Assembly: GCA_019746135.1 (NCBI GenBank)
Contig: JAIESI010000200.1
Coordinates: forward strand, 1-45,893
DNA: 45,893 bases
Reading direction: 5' to 3'
Source of the DNA: Xanthobacteraceae bacterium
GTDB lineage: Bacteria; Pseudomonadota; Alphaproteobacteria; Rhizobiales; Xanthobacteraceae
The position numbers and the translations under genes were made by a program. Positions 23,268 through 31,995 of this stretch are shown here, one piece after another. Below the pieces are notes generated by a model. That model was given only the letters and a program-made list of their open reading frames with translations, searched no databases and was not told the DNA's origin. The first letter of the stretch is position 1. Every line of letters starts with the position of its first letter.

Positions 23268-23828
23268 ATGAACGACGACAGCGCCCGCCACCACCTGTTC
23301 GACACCGCGATCGGCGTCTGCGGCGTGGCGTGGAACGCCCGCGGGCTCTGCGGCGTGCAACTGCCGGAGAAGGATCGCGCGACCACCGAACGGCGGCTCG
23401 CGAGCAAGAGCGGCAGTGTGGCTCCCGCCGAGCCGCCGCCCCATGTCGCGGCGCTGATCGCCGACATCCGTCGCTATCTCGACGGCGGGAAGGTCGACTT
23501 CTCCGGCGTGGCGGTCGACCTCGACGGCATCGACGGCCTGCGCCGCCAGATCTACGAGGCGCTGCGCGGGATCAGCTTTGGCCGCACCGTGACCTACGGC
23601 GAGCTTGCCAAGGCCCTCGGCTCGTCCGGCTGGGAGGGCGCGCGCGACGTCGGCGAAGCCATGGGCCGGAACCCGATGCCGATCGTCATCCCGTGCCACC
23701 GCGTGCTCGCGGCCGGCGGCAAGCCCGGCGGCTTCTCCGCCTATGGCGGCACCACGACCAAGCAGAAGCTGCTCGCGCTCGAGGGCGTCCGCTTCGACGG
23801 CGGCGCGCCGCGGCTGCCGGGAATGTGA
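23268..23828 (+). CDS. Methylated-DNA--[protein]-cysteine S-methyltransferase
   Basis: The 186-residue suicide enzyme removes alkyl groups from O6-alkylguanine in DNA. The active-site signature is IVIPCHRVLAAGGKPGGFSA, with the acceptor cysteine in PCHRV near residue 145. The preceding helix-turn-helix region is FGRTVTYGELAKALG, with the aligned RDVGEAMGRNPMPIV. An N-terminal RNase H-like subdomain of about 80 residues makes it the single-domain Ogt type without an Ada activator domain. The gene appears monocistronic. No LexA-type site is evident upstream. Confidence 0.94.
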   Translation: MNDDSARHHLFDTAIGVCGVAWNARGLCGVQLPEKDRATTERRLASKSGSVAPAEPPPHVAALIADIRRYLDGGKVDFSGVAVDLDGIDGLRRQIYEALRGISFGRTVTYGELAKALGSSGWEGARDVGEAMGRNPMPIVIPCHRVLAAGGKPGGFSAYGGTTTKQKLLALEGVRFDGGAPRLPGM

Positions 23829-23857
23829 CGGGAGGCCCCCCGGCCCAAGCGATCCAG

Positions 23858-24088
23858 TCAGGCGGCGACGCGCTCGGCCTGCCGGATCGGAACCGAGAAC
23901 AGGCAGGTGCCGCCGATGTTGCGGACCTGGACCTCGGTGCCCGCGCCGTTGTTGTCCTCGCTGCACCCGAGATCGAGCGCAATCAGCTCAGCCAGTTCGC
24001 GCGCCTGCTCGGCCCCCGCAAACTCGCGCCCCTGATAGTCGTAGTGAACGTGAGTTTTGAACGAGACATCGAAGAAAAAGCGCTTCAT
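23858..24088 (-). CDS. DUF6894-like small protein
   Basis: The 76-residue protein begins MKRFFFDVSF, close to the RFFFD start typical of DUF6894 proteins, and has GREFAGAEQARELAELIALD in the middle where that family carries a helix. The second half, VQVRNIGGTCLFSVPI, forms strands. These proteins are numerous in Bradyrhizobium-like genomes and have no known function. The start is set at the ATG at 24088 because upstream in-frame codons do not add a family-like extension. It stands alone between the alkyltransferase and the oxidoreductase genes. Confidence 0.6.
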   Translation of the reverse strand: MKRFFFDVSFKTHVHYDYQGREFAGAEQARELAELIALDLGCSEDNNGAGTEVQVRNIGGTCLFSVPIRQAERVAA

Positions 24089-24245
24089 TTGCCACCCTTG
24101 TTTGGCCCTTGTTATATTTTCACCGCAGGCGCGATGAACTGCATCGCCCGTATGCAAATTAGCACCGCCGATTTTCCGGGACGTTTCGCGGATCGCTAAG
24201 ACTCGTTGACAATTTCCGCTGAAAATTTGAGTCAATCTGCCGGGT

Positions 24246-25238
24246 CTATCGCTCTAAAGTCAGGATAATTCGTCCTCGAACTTTGCGGTCTTTGATGTCG
24301 GTCAAGGCTTCGGCAAACCGCTCGATCGGGTAGGCTTTGGTCGGCAGCGGCTTCAATTTGCCCGCCGCGTGCAGCCGGTAGATGTCGGCAAACGCCGCCT
24401 GCATGTCGGCGGGCTTGCGCTTGCGGTAGTCGCTGATCTGCATGCCGCTGACCTCGATGTTCTTCACCAGCACGTAGTTCATCTTCAGCGACGGGATGCG
24501 GCCCGAGGCGAAGCCGATCACGATCAGCCGTCCGCACCAGGCGAGCGAACGCACCGCGGCGTCGAAAATGTCGCCGCCCAGCATGTCGACGATGATGTCG
24601 GCGCCCTTCTTGTCGGTGAGCGCGAACACCTGCTGCCGCAGGCTCTCGTGCAGGTCCGGCGCCGAGAGATCGACGATCGCGTCGGCGCCCGCGGCGCGCA
24701 CGATGTCCTCCTTGTCCTTGCTCGCGACCGCGGCCAGCACCTTGCCGCCGAACGCCTTGGCGAGCTGGATGGCGGCGAGCCCCACGCCGCCGGTCGCGCC
24801 GAGGATGAGCACGTTGTCGCCGGGCGCGATCCGCCCGCGATCCTTCAGGGCGAAATACGCGGTGTCGTAGACCAGCGCCATCGAGGCCGCTTCCTGGAAC
24901 GGCAGCGCAGGCGGCAGCTTGATGCACTGGTTCTCCGGCATCACGGCGAACTCGGCGAAGCCTGCGGATTCCGCCATCAGCAGCGCGTGGTCGCCGGGCT
25001 TGAACTTGGTCACGCCCGCCCCGACCGCGGCCACGACGCCGACCGGAAGCTTGCCCGGAATGAACGGCAGCGTCGGTTTGAATTGATAGGTGCCGCTCAT
25101 CATCACCAGGTCGACGAAGTTCACGCTGACCGCGCGCACCTCGATCATCAGCTCGCCGGCCCTGGGCTCGGGCCTGGGCATCTCGCCGAGCGTGGCCTTC
25201 TCGATGCCGCCAAACTCCCGGACCACCACCGCGCGCAT
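24246..25238 (-). CDS. NADPH:quinone oxidoreductase-like MDR protein
   Basis: This 330-residue medium-chain dehydrogenase/reductase of the Qor branch lacks the structural-zinc cysteine cluster. The start MRAVVVREFGG is the usual Qor N-terminus; GCGGAG precedes it, so the ATG at 25238 is preferred over two upstream in-frame starts that would overlap the neighbouring gene. The nucleotide-binding Rossmann motif is LILGATGGVGLAAIQLAKAF near residue 145; other landmarks are PGDHALLM and DMLGGDIFDAAVRSLAW. It would transfer hydride from NADPH to a quinone or an activated alkene. It is last in the five-gene minus-strand run. Confidence 0.88.
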   Translation of the reverse strand: MRAVVVREFGGIEKATLGEMPRPEPRAGELMIEVRAVSVNFVDLVMMSGTYQFKPTLPFIPGKLPVGVVAAVGAGVTKFKPGDHALLMAESAGFAEFAVMPENQCIKLPPALPFQEAASMALVYDTAYFALKDRGRIAPGDNVLILGATGGVGLAAIQLAKAFGGKVLAAVASKDKEDIVRAAGADAIVDLSAPDLHESLRQQVFALTDKKGADIIVDMLGGDIFDAAVRSLAWCGRLIVIGFASGRIPSLKMNYVLVKNIEVSGMQISDYRKRKPADMQAAFADIYRLHAAGKLKPLPTKAYPIERFAEALTDIKDRKVRGRIILTLER

Positions 25239-25269
25239 GTCGTTCTCCGCTGAATGAGCCATTGAACCA

Positions 25270-26589
25270 TCAATCGTGACGGCCAAACAGCAGCGTCAGG
25301 TTGATGCGATGATTTTCGTAACCGGGCGCGAAATCCGTGGCGCCGGAGCGGTGAAACAGCCGGGATTCGAACAGCACCGCGCGGTTCTCCCGGTAGGGCA
25401 CGATCAGGCTCTCGCCGGCGTGCCGGTCGAGGAACGCAGCGATCGCCGCCATGTCCGCGTCGTAACCGCGCACCTGCCATGCCGCAGGTGGCGGCACGCG
25501 GCACAGCTCCAGCCCGCCGCCGCAGGGGTTGCGATTGGCGCGGTCCGGCGTCACCCAGAAATTGACGCTGACGGCGGCATCGTCGGCATGGGCCGCGATC
25601 GCCGCCGCGGCTTTGAGACCCTTGAACGCCCAGGCCTGGGTCAGCGGATGCGCTCCGAGCAGGTCGGGCCATGCGCCGCGAAGCTCGTCGATGATCTGAA
25701 GCAGCAGCGGGCAGGCGAGGCCGTCTTCCAGATAAGAGGCGACGAAGCCGCCGATATGGCTGAAGTCATGCCAGATCGTGCTTTCGAGCAGGGTGCGTCT
25801 GAGCGCGGCAAGGCCCTCCGGCGTCAGCAAGTCATCGAACCAGACCGCGCCGGCCTCGCATTCGCGCCAGCGCTCCATCAAAGCGTCGCGGTCCGGCCGT
25901 GCGCTGACGGCGGGACCTGCGATTTCCGGCGCGCTGCCGACATGGATCGCCGTGTTGTAATCGTCGCCGAGCGCGTCGAGCTGCTCGTCGGACAGCGGCA
26001 CGGCCTGTTCCGGAACGCCTGCCGCCACAGCCTCGTAGTTGCGCGCCCGAGCCTCGAAGCGCACCCGGTCGCGGCGGCGCTCCGCCAGATGACGGAACTG
26101 CCCGGCGTCGTGCAGCAGCTTGTCGCGCGCCGCCCAGGTCAGCGACTTTCGCGCGATGCCGGATCGATCCTCGCCGCGCCGGAGCTCATAGGTCCGGGCG
26201 AAATGATCGAGCGCGCGGCTGCGGTCGCCTTCGGCGAGCCAGAGAAAGCCGAGCGCGCGATGAGCGTCGTAGTGCCCGGGATCGATGGCGCAGACGCGCG
26301 CAAAGCTCTGCAAGGCGTCGCGCGCTCGGCCGAGCGCCTGAAGCGCCGAGGCGCGGTTGTAGTGCGCCGATGCATATTGAGGCTCGGCGGCGATCGCGGC
26401 GTCAAATTGTGCGATGGCTTCGCGATGCCGGCCATGGGCCGCGGCGATCACGCCGAGATTGTGAGTGATGGCCGGATGGCCCGGAGCAAGCCGCAGCGCG
26501 TCACGGTAGGCGGCCTCGGCCTGGTCCAGACGTCCGGCCGCGTGATGCGCGACCGCGTCGGCGACGCGTTGCTCGAATGGGCTCGCCAT
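25270..26589 (-). CDS. TPR-repeat protein fused to a 2OG-Fe(II) oxygenase domain
   Basis: The 439-residue protein has about four tetratricopeptide repeats in residues 5-140, with the A-x-AxYRxAL pattern (AEAAYRDALRLAPGHP, AIAQFDAAIAAEP). The second half, from about residue 250, resembles a prolyl-hydroxylase-like 2-oxoglutarate oxygenase. HADDAAVSVNFWVTP supplies a likely His-x-Asp iron pair and RAVLFESRLFHRSG the distal histidine; NHRINLTLLFG could hold the arginine that binds 2-oxoglutarate. TPR-oxygenase fusions hydroxylate proteins or small molecules in other bacteria, but no substrate is implied here. It is within 24 and 31 bases of its neighbours in a pyrD operon, which is unusual company. 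Confidence 0.8.
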   Translation of the reverse strand: MASPFEQRVADAVAHHAAGRLDQAEAAYRDALRLAPGHPAITHNLGVIAAAHGRHREAIAQFDAAIAAEPQYASAHYNRASALQALGRARDALQSFARVCAIDPGHYDAHRALGFLWLAEGDRSRALDHFARTYELRRGEDRSGIARKSLTWAARDKLLHDAGQFRHLAERRRDRVRFEARARNYEAVAAGVPEQAVPLSDEQLDALGDDYNTAIHVGSAPEIAGPAVSARPDRDALMERWRECEAGAVWFDDLLTPEGLAALRRTLLESTIWHDFSHIGGFVASYLEDGLACPLLLQIIDELRGAWPDLLGAHPLTQAWAFKGLKAAAAIAAHADDAAVSVNFWVTPDRANRNPCGGGLELCRVPPPAAWQVRGYDADMAAIAAFLDRHAGESLIVPYRENRAVLFESRLFHRSGATDFAPGYENHRINLTLLFGRHD

Positions 26590-26613
26590 GGCAGCCGCCG
26601 CATGCGTCGCGGA

Positions 26614-27561
26614 TCAGACGCCGACCGACGCCGCGACCAGCGTGTCCGTCTCCATATCGTCGTCCTTCACCGCGCCGATCAGCTCGGTGACCTTCTTGAT
26701 GCCGCGCTCGTCGCACCAGGCTTCGAGGTCGTCGATGATGGTGGTCAGCGCGGTGGGATTGCGGAAGCCGGCGTAGCCGATGCCGACCGCGCTTGCGCCC
26801 GCCAGCATGTATTCGACGACGTCCTCGGCCTTGGTCACGCCGCCGACGCCGATGATCGGAATCTTCACCTGCTTGGCGACCTGATAGACCATCCGCAGCA
26901 CGATCGGCTTGAGCGCCGGCGAAACCATCCCGCCGAACTTGTTGCCGAGCGCCGGACGGAAGTTGTCGGTGCGGATTTTCAGCGACAGGAAGGTGTTGGC
27001 GATCACCAGCGCGTCGGCGCCGGCGTCCTCGGCGGCGCGCGCGATCGAGACGATGTCGCCGGCGTTGGGCGAGAGCTTCACCCACAACGGCTTCTTGGTC
27101 CGGGCCCGCATCGCCGTGATGCAGTCGCGGGTGTAGTCCTCGTGCATCGCGAAGTTGCCGCCCGTCTGATTGCGGGTCGGACAGGAGATGTTCGCCTCGA
27201 TCACGTCGACGTCCGGCACGCTCAGCTCTTCGGCCAGCGCGGCGAAATCGTCGATGTTCTCCGACGAGCAACTGACCACGAGCGGCGGCTTGAACTTGGC
27301 GTATTCGGGGACGATGTGGTCGATGAAGTATTCGATGCCTTTGCCCGGCAGCCCTATCGACTGAATGATTCCAGCCTCGGTCTCGGCCATGCGCGGCGTC
27401 GGATTGCCGAGCCGCGGCTCGCGGCAGATGGTCTTGGCCACCAGCGCGCCGAGCCGGTTCAGGTCGATGACGTCGTTGTACTCCCACGAGAAGGCACCGG
27501 ACGCCGGCTGCACCGGATTTTGCAGGGTGAGGTCGCCGATCTTGACCGAGAGGTCTACCAT
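26614..27561 (-). CDS. pyrD: Dihydroorotate dehydrogenase, class 1B catalytic subunit
   Basis: The 315-residue protein is the FMN-binding TIM-barrel subunit that oxidises dihydroorotate to orotate, or a close relative acting on other dihydropyrimidines. LTLQNPVQPASG opens the barrel, and ANISCPTRN carries the active-site cysteine that marks class 1 enzymes (class 2 uses serine). FMN-phosphate motifs IIGVGGVTKAEDV and AGASAVGIGYA follow. Its ATG overlaps the stop of pyrK by seven bases, so translation is coupled and the pair makes a class 1B heterotetramer. Most alphaproteobacteria use membrane class 2 PyrD for pyrimidine synthesis, so this pair may serve a catabolic or additional role; that is inference. 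Confidence 0.87.
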   Translation of the reverse strand: MVDLSVKIGDLTLQNPVQPASGAFSWEYNDVIDLNRLGALVAKTICREPRLGNPTPRMAETEAGIIQSIGLPGKGIEYFIDHIVPEYAKFKPPLVVSCSSENIDDFAALAEELSVPDVDVIEANISCPTRNQTGGNFAMHEDYTRDCITAMRARTKKPLWVKLSPNAGDIVSIARAAEDAGADALVIANTFLSLKIRTDNFRPALGNKFGGMVSPALKPIVLRMVYQVAKQVKIPIIGVGGVTKAEDVVEYMLAGASAVGIGYAGFRNPTALTTIIDDLEAWCDERGIKKVTELIGAVKDDDMETDTLVAASVGV

Positions 27562-28424
27562 CCCACGGCCTCCTGCATGTTGAACACCGGGCCGTCGCGG
27601 CAGACGCGTCGCAGCACCCGCTGGCCATCGACCTCGAACGTGCGCATGCAGACGTAGCAGGCGCCGAAGCCGCACACCATGATCTGCTCCATGGCGACCT
27701 GGCCCGGGATGTCGTGCGTCTTGCCGAGCCGCTGCATCAGTTTCAGCAGGCGGTTCGAGCCGCAGGTGAAAAAGGCGTCGGCTTTGCCTTCGGCGATCAG
27801 CTCTTCGACGATCTTCTCGACATTCTCGACGGCACTGGTGCTGTCGGAGTCGAGAACCGTGGTGACCCGCGCGCCGAGGCCCTTGAAAAGGTCTTGCGAC
27901 ATCACCACGCCGGCGTGGCGTGCGCTCAGGATCGCGGTCACGCCGACTTTTTGCTCGGCGGCCAGTTGCGACAGCGGCGCGAGCGTCGCCAAGCCAACGC
28001 CGCGTCCGAGCACCACGATGTTTTTCCAGCCGGGCTCGAGCGTGAAGCCGTGGCCGAGCGGACCCGTGACGTTGAACTCGTCGCCCGGTTCGAGCTTCGC
28101 CATGCCGCGGGTGCCGCGGCCTTCGGTCTTGTAGAGGAATTCGATCTGACCGTTCGCCTTGTCGACGCGATACACGCTCATCGGTCGGCGCATCCAGACT
28201 TCGGCGCCGTCGGGCGACGGGCAGAGCAGGTGGAACATCTGCCCGGCGTAGGCCCGGAGCGCGTGCGGATGAACCTTGAGGACGACGTGCTTGTATTCGT
28301 CGTTGACCGAGGCGTTCGACACCACGGTGCCGATGAACTCACCGACCTTGCGTTGCGGATAAGTGTCGACGTCTCCGATCCGGAGCGCGGCATTGGTGTA
28401 TTTGTCGGATGCCTCAAACGCCAT
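27555..28424 (-). CDS. pyrK: Dihydroorotate dehydrogenase electron-transfer subunit
   Basis: This 289-residue FAD- and 2Fe-2S-binding subunit would pass electrons from PyrD to NAD. A ferredoxin-reductase-like domain includes RRPMSVYRVD (flavin-binding) and VTGPLGHGFTL, the nucleotide pocket is FFTCGSNRLLKLM, and the C-terminal iron-sulfur loop is VCGFGACYVCMRTF, followed by VCRDGPVF; four cysteines provide the cluster. Ordering pyrK then pyrD with overlapping codons is typical of class 1B pairs. The acyl-CoA synthetase-like gene lies 73 bases upstream and may share the transcript. The ATG at 28424 has only a weak ribosome-binding site. Confidence 0.87.
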   Translation of the reverse strand: MAFEASDKYTNAALRIGDVDTYPQRKVGEFIGTVVSNASVNDEYKHVVLKVHPHALRAYAGQMFHLLCPSPDGAEVWMRRPMSVYRVDKANGQIEFLYKTEGRGTRGMAKLEPGDEFNVTGPLGHGFTLEPGWKNIVVLGRGVGLATLAPLSQLAAEQKVGVTAILSARHAGVVMSQDLFKGLGARVTTVLDSDSTSAVENVEKIVEELIAEGKADAFFTCGSNRLLKLMQRLGKTHDIPGQVAMEQIMVCGFGACYVCMRTFEVDGQRVLRRVCRDGPVFNMQEAVGW

Positions 28425-28497
28425 GGCGTCGCGGTCGTTGCTTGATTTTTAGGCTTCTTTCACTGCATCCGTTCATAGGAGCAGGCCGCGATGCGAG

Positions 28498-30186
28498 TCA
28501 ATTGGGCTTCGCCGCATCCCTGCTGCGATTTCCCTCGAAGCGCACAGGCTGCGGTGTGACGCGGCCCGCCTCGATCCAGTCTAGGATCGTCCGCTTGAGC
28601 ATCTTGCCGTTGGGGGTCAGCGGGATCTCGTCGAGCCGCAGGAAATATTCCGGCATGTCGTATTTCGACAGGCCGGCGGCGTCGAGATGTGCGAGCAGTT
28701 CGGCCGGCGCAACATCGGCGCCGGCCCGCGTCACCACCGCGAGGCAGACCTTCTCGCCCAGCCGGGCGTCCTTCATCGGCACTGCGGCGGCGCGCTGCAC
28801 GGCCGGATGCCGTGTGGCCAGCTCCTCGACGCGCGCCGGATGGATGTTGTGGCCGCCGCGGATGATGATGTCCTTGCTGCGGCCGGCGATGCGCAGATAC
28901 CCCTGCGCATCGATCGTGCCGAGATCGCCGGTCATGAACCAGCCGCTCTTGTTGAAGGCCTCCTCGGTGGCCGTCTGGTCGTCGAAATAGCCGAGCATCA
29001 GGCTCGCACCGCGGCCGCCGAGCTGGCCGACCTCGCCGGGCGCGGCTTCGGTGTCGGGATCGTTCTCCTTGAAGACGCGAAACTCGTAGCCGGCGCAGCA
29101 TTTGCCGGACGTCTCGATGATCAGCCGTGCCTCGTCCTCCGGCATGGTGTACTGATGGCCGCAGCTTTCGGTCATGCCGTAGCCGCTCTGCGGCTTGATG
29201 CCCTGCCTGATCAGGCCCGCGACCACCTCGCTCGGCACCGCCGAGCCGGAGATGCGGAAGCCGGTGAGCCGGCCGAGGCCCTTCAGCCCGCGCCGCTGCA
29301 TCTCGCCGAGGAGGTCGATGGCGTTCGGCGGCACGCCGACCAGGAAGCTCGTGTCGGTTTCGAGGATGCGGTCGGCGAGGCTGGCGCCCCGCGGCAGGTC
29401 GTTGATCACGAGCTCTGCGCCCATCGCCAGCGCCATCACCTGCGCGCCGAAGCCGAGATTGTGGCTCAGCGGCGAGAGCGAATAGACCACCGAGGTGTTG
29501 GTGATGGTCCAGTCCTTCGCGAGCTGCCGCGCGTTGGCGAGCAGCGTGTTGTCGGAGTGCATCACGCCCTTGGGCTTGCCGGTCGTGCCCGAGGTGAAGG
29601 CGAGATAGACCACCTGGTTGGGATCGCTCTTCACCGCCACGTCGGTTTTGTCCGAACCGAGGCCTGGATAGAGCGCCGTGTCCTTCTCGGTCAGCGGTTT
29701 CAGGCGATAGACCTGTCGCACCGTCTCGGCGGCCTTCAGCGCCTCGATGAAATCGCGCTTGTCGGCACCGGCGCCATAGCCCTCCTGCCAGATGAACGCG
29801 ACCGCACGGGTGCGTTGCATCAGCTCGACCACTTCGCCGACGGTGTGGTCGCGGTGCAGCGACGGGCAGCAGATCGCGCCGCTTTTCGAGCAGGCGAGCA
29901 GCGCCACCACGCTCTCGATCCGGCTTTGCAGCCAGACGCCGACGCGCTGGCCCGGCCGCACGCCGTGCGCCGCGAGATCCGCCGCGAGCGCATCGGCGGC
30001 GTCCAGCAACTGCCGATAGGTGAGGCGGCGGAAACGGTCGCGCACCGCAAACGAATCCGGCTTGTGGCCGGCGTTCCAGCGCACCAGCGAATAGATCGTA
30101 TCGCCGCGCCAGAAGCCTTCGGATTCGTACTTCTTGATGAGTTCGGCGGAGAGCCGCGTCAGGATGGTGTTCACGCTCGTATTCAT
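28498..30186 (-). CDS. Class I adenylate-forming enzyme, acyl-CoA synthetase-like
   Basis: The 562-residue enzyme would activate a carboxylic acid with ATP to an acyl-adenylate and usually transfer it to CoA. The P-loop is AFTSGTTGKPKGVMHS near residue 220; YGMTESCG forms the adenine pocket; later SGWFMTGDLG carries the ribose-binding aspartate; and LTPNGKMLKRTIL includes the C-terminal catalytic lysine. The N-terminal half resembles cyclohexanecarboxylate- or fatty-acyl-CoA ligases, but the substrate cannot be called. The ATG at 30186 is the first in a well-formed N-terminus; a different frame extends further upstream but is shadow. First gene of the minus-strand run that continues with pyrK. 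Confidence 0.9.
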   Translation of the reverse strand: MNTSVNTILTRLSAELIKKYESEGFWRGDTIYSLVRWNAGHKPDSFAVRDRFRRLTYRQLLDAADALAADLAAHGVRPGQRVGVWLQSRIESVVALLACSKSGAICCPSLHRDHTVGEVVELMQRTRAVAFIWQEGYGAGADKRDFIEALKAAETVRQVYRLKPLTEKDTALYPGLGSDKTDVAVKSDPNQVVYLAFTSGTTGKPKGVMHSDNTLLANARQLAKDWTITNTSVVYSLSPLSHNLGFGAQVMALAMGAELVINDLPRGASLADRILETDTSFLVGVPPNAIDLLGEMQRRGLKGLGRLTGFRISGSAVPSEVVAGLIRQGIKPQSGYGMTESCGHQYTMPEDEARLIIETSGKCCAGYEFRVFKENDPDTEAAPGEVGQLGGRGASLMLGYFDDQTATEEAFNKSGWFMTGDLGTIDAQGYLRIAGRSKDIIIRGGHNIHPARVEELATRHPAVQRAAAVPMKDARLGEKVCLAVVTRAGADVAPAELLAHLDAAGLSKYDMPEYFLRLDEIPLTPNGKMLKRTILDWIEAGRVTPQPVRFEGNRSRDAAKPN

Positions 30187-30725
30187 GGGGCCGTAAGATT
30201 CCCCGCAGCGCGCGTGAATTCAATGCGCGCGCACGCGTGACGCCGGGCAGCGGGCATGCGCGGATGCAGAGGCTGAAGTGTTGGCGACAAGGGCCGTGTC
30301 ATTCCTCCCGCGAGGGGAGGGCCATCGCACGTGGCTCAACTCGGGTGCTGAGCTCCCTCCCCCTGAAAGCTACGGGATTCACACATCTCAAAAACCGAAT
30401 CCAAAACAGAGACTTAGATGACCCCCGGTATGAGAAGCGGCGTGATCTTGGTCTCCGATCCAGTGCTGAAAGGATTCGATTTTTTCCTCGCGCCGGACGA
30501 CCGGTCAAAAGATGTATGCATGCGGTAGCCCTGAAAGGGGGAGGGGCGGGGTGGGGGGCCTCTGGGCGCGGAAGACGTGCGCGGGCGCGTGGCGGGCACC
30601 GGGCCAGATCGCGCCAAGGGGGAGGGAGCGCACCGCCCGGGTCGCACCGCATGCGATGGCCCTGCCCGCGAGGGGAGGGATGACACCGCCCGTGTCGCTG
30701 GAGATTCAATCCAAAACGAACACGT
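30187..30725. other. Intergenic region with dispersed palindromes, no gene
   Basis: Nothing coding is supported between the acyl-CoA ligase start and the small gene ending at 30726. CCTCCCGCGAGGGGAGGGCC near 30305 and CCCGCGAGGGGAGGGATG near 30665 are palindromic and match the element at 16395-16550, and they lie at opposite ends of a purine-rich stretch. This looks like one composite copy of that repeat family of about 370 bases. Confidence 0.6.
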
Positions 30726-30932
30726 CTAGCCGCGGTCGTTGTCGCGCGAGGAAGCTTCGGACGCTTCAAAAAAATGCGGCCGGAAGCGGCGATCGCGTTC
30801 GATCTCGTCGGCCTTGGCGTTGAGGTCGTTCGCCATCAGCCGCAACCGTTCGGCGCTGGAGAGATCGAAGCAACTGCGGGCAATGCGGAGGCAATTTTCG
30901 GCCTGTCGGCGGAGGAACTCGGTGGTCAACAT
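30726..30932 (-). CDS. Small helical protein of unknown function
   Basis: The 68-residue protein starts MLTTEFLRRQAENCLRIARS and continues with a second helix RLRLMANDLNAKADEIERD. The pattern of QAxxCLxIA followed by MAxxxxAKADE is common among short proteins annotated as hypothetical in Bradyrhizobium-like genomes, with no known role. The C-terminus is polar. The ribosome-binding site is weak (GAGACG), so this is supported mainly by composition and family resemblance. It is divergent from the imuA operon. Confidence 0.5.
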   Translation of the reverse strand: MLTTEFLRRQAENCLRIARSCFDLSSAERLRLMANDLNAKADEIERDRRFRPHFFEASEASSRDNDRG

Positions 30933-31115
30933 GACATTTCACGTCTCTGAAAAAGGGTCTTCGCTTGGCGCAAGCCGCGCCGGTTGGAGGCATGTCAAAA
31001 GCTAAAATGCAGAACAGGCGCGTTGGTTCCGGCGGTAACCGGTGGCCGGATCACGTCGTGGTGAACGCTAACCGCCTCATATTGCAGGTGGAATTCCTGA
31101 AGATGCGGTGTGTGC

Positions 31116-31144
31116 TTGACATCACGCCCGCAGAGGAATCTACT
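31116..31144 (+). promoter_or_regulatory. Putative sigma-70 promoter of imuA-imuB-dnaE2
   Basis: TTGACA at 31116-31121, a 17-base spacer, then TCTACT at 31139-31144 (four of six -10 consensus positions, including both T's at the ends). The predicted start of transcription at about 31151 would fall inside the LexA box. Fits repression by LexA until DNA damage. Confidence 0.7.
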
Positions 31145-31145
31145 A

Positions 31146-31160
31146 GAACAAATCAAGAAC
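31146..31160 (+). promoter_or_regulatory. LexA (SOS) box, GAAC-N7-GAAC
   Basis: GAAC (31146-31149), seven bases, GAAC (31157-31160) is the direct-repeat operator of alphaproteobacterial LexA. It sits immediately after the -10 and about 20 bases before the imuA ATG, a repressing position. Confidence 0.85.
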
Positions 31161-31179
31161 AATACAGGGATTGCTTGTT

Positions 31180-31995
31180 ATGGGCCCGGCCTCGCCACAG
31201 CCCACGCTGCAGCGTCTCCGCCAAACGCTCGCCGCCATCGATCCGAAGCTCGGCCCGGCCTTGCCGGCCGACGAGCAGCGGGTGGAGCTCACCGGCGCCG
31301 TCGACGCTGTGCTCGGCGGCGGGCTGGCCTGCGGTGCGCTGCACGAGCTGGCGCCTGCGGCGCCGTTCCAGTTCGGCGCCGCCGGCGGCTTTGCCGCGGC
31401 GGTTGCGGCCCGCGCCAGTCTCCCGCGTGGCGAGGTGCTCTGGATCGCGACCGACTTTGCCCGGCGCGAGGGCGGCGGGCCCTATGGTCCGGGCCTCGAC
31501 CTGTTCGGGCTTGCGTCGTCGCGCCTCCTTGTCCTGACCGTCGCCCGGCCGACCGACGTGCTCTGGGCGATGGAGGAGGGGCTGCGCTGCCGCGCGCTCG
31601 CCTGCGTCGTCGCCGAGCTGACCGGCGAGGGCGCGGAGGCCGACCTCACCGCCACCCGCAGGCTTTCGCTCGCCGCGCGCGAGGGCGTCAGCGCCCGCGT
31701 CTCCGGCCTGGGTCTTCTGATCCGCCATCGCGCCACGCAGATGCCGAGCGCGGCGGCGACGCGCTGGCATGTCGGCGGCGCGCCGAGCCTGCCCGATCGC
31801 CTGGCGGCGTTGAGCGGCGGCCTCGGCCGCACGCGCTTCGACCTTTCGCTTCGCAAGAACCGCCGCGGCCCGTGCGGCCGCTGGCTCGTTGAGTGGGACC
31901 AGCATGAGCGTGCTTTCCAGCCGGCGCTATCTGTCGGTGTGGCTGCGCCGGCTCTCGACCGACCGGATCGAGCGCCGGCTCGCCGCGCCGGATGA
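31180..31995 (+). CDS. imuA: ImuA, accessory protein of SOS mutagenesis
   Basis: The 271-residue protein is a RecA-like (SulA/ImuA superfamily) accessory factor that works with ImuB and DnaE2 in error-prone lesion bypass. GALHELAPAAP and the core VLWIATDFARREGGGPYGPG are family features, as is DLSLRKNRRGPCGRWLVEWD near the end. The usual P-loop lysine is not evident, as in ImuA. A TTG three codons upstream is also in frame, but the ATG at 31180, with AGGGA nine bases before it, is preferred. The start lies 20 bases after a LexA box, so expression should be damage-induced. The 3' end overlaps imuB by 92 bases in another frame. Confidence 0.88.
   Translation: MGPASPQPTLQRLRQTLAAIDPKLGPALPADEQRVELTGAVDAVLGGGLACGALHELAPAAPFQFGAAGGFAAAVAARASLPRGEVLWIATDFARREGGGPYGPGLDLFGLASSRLLVLTVARPTDVLWAMEEGLRCRALACVVAELTGEGAEADLTATRRLSLAAREGVSARVSGLGLLIRHRATQMPSAAATRWHVGGAPSLPDRLAALSGGLGRTRFDLSLRKNRRGPCGRWLVEWDQHERAFQPALSVGVAAPALDRPDRAPARRAG

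Noticed and set aside
30237..30683. Frames in the gap after the acyl-CoA ligase gene
   Set aside because: Made of palindromic repeat sequence with no ribosome-binding site.
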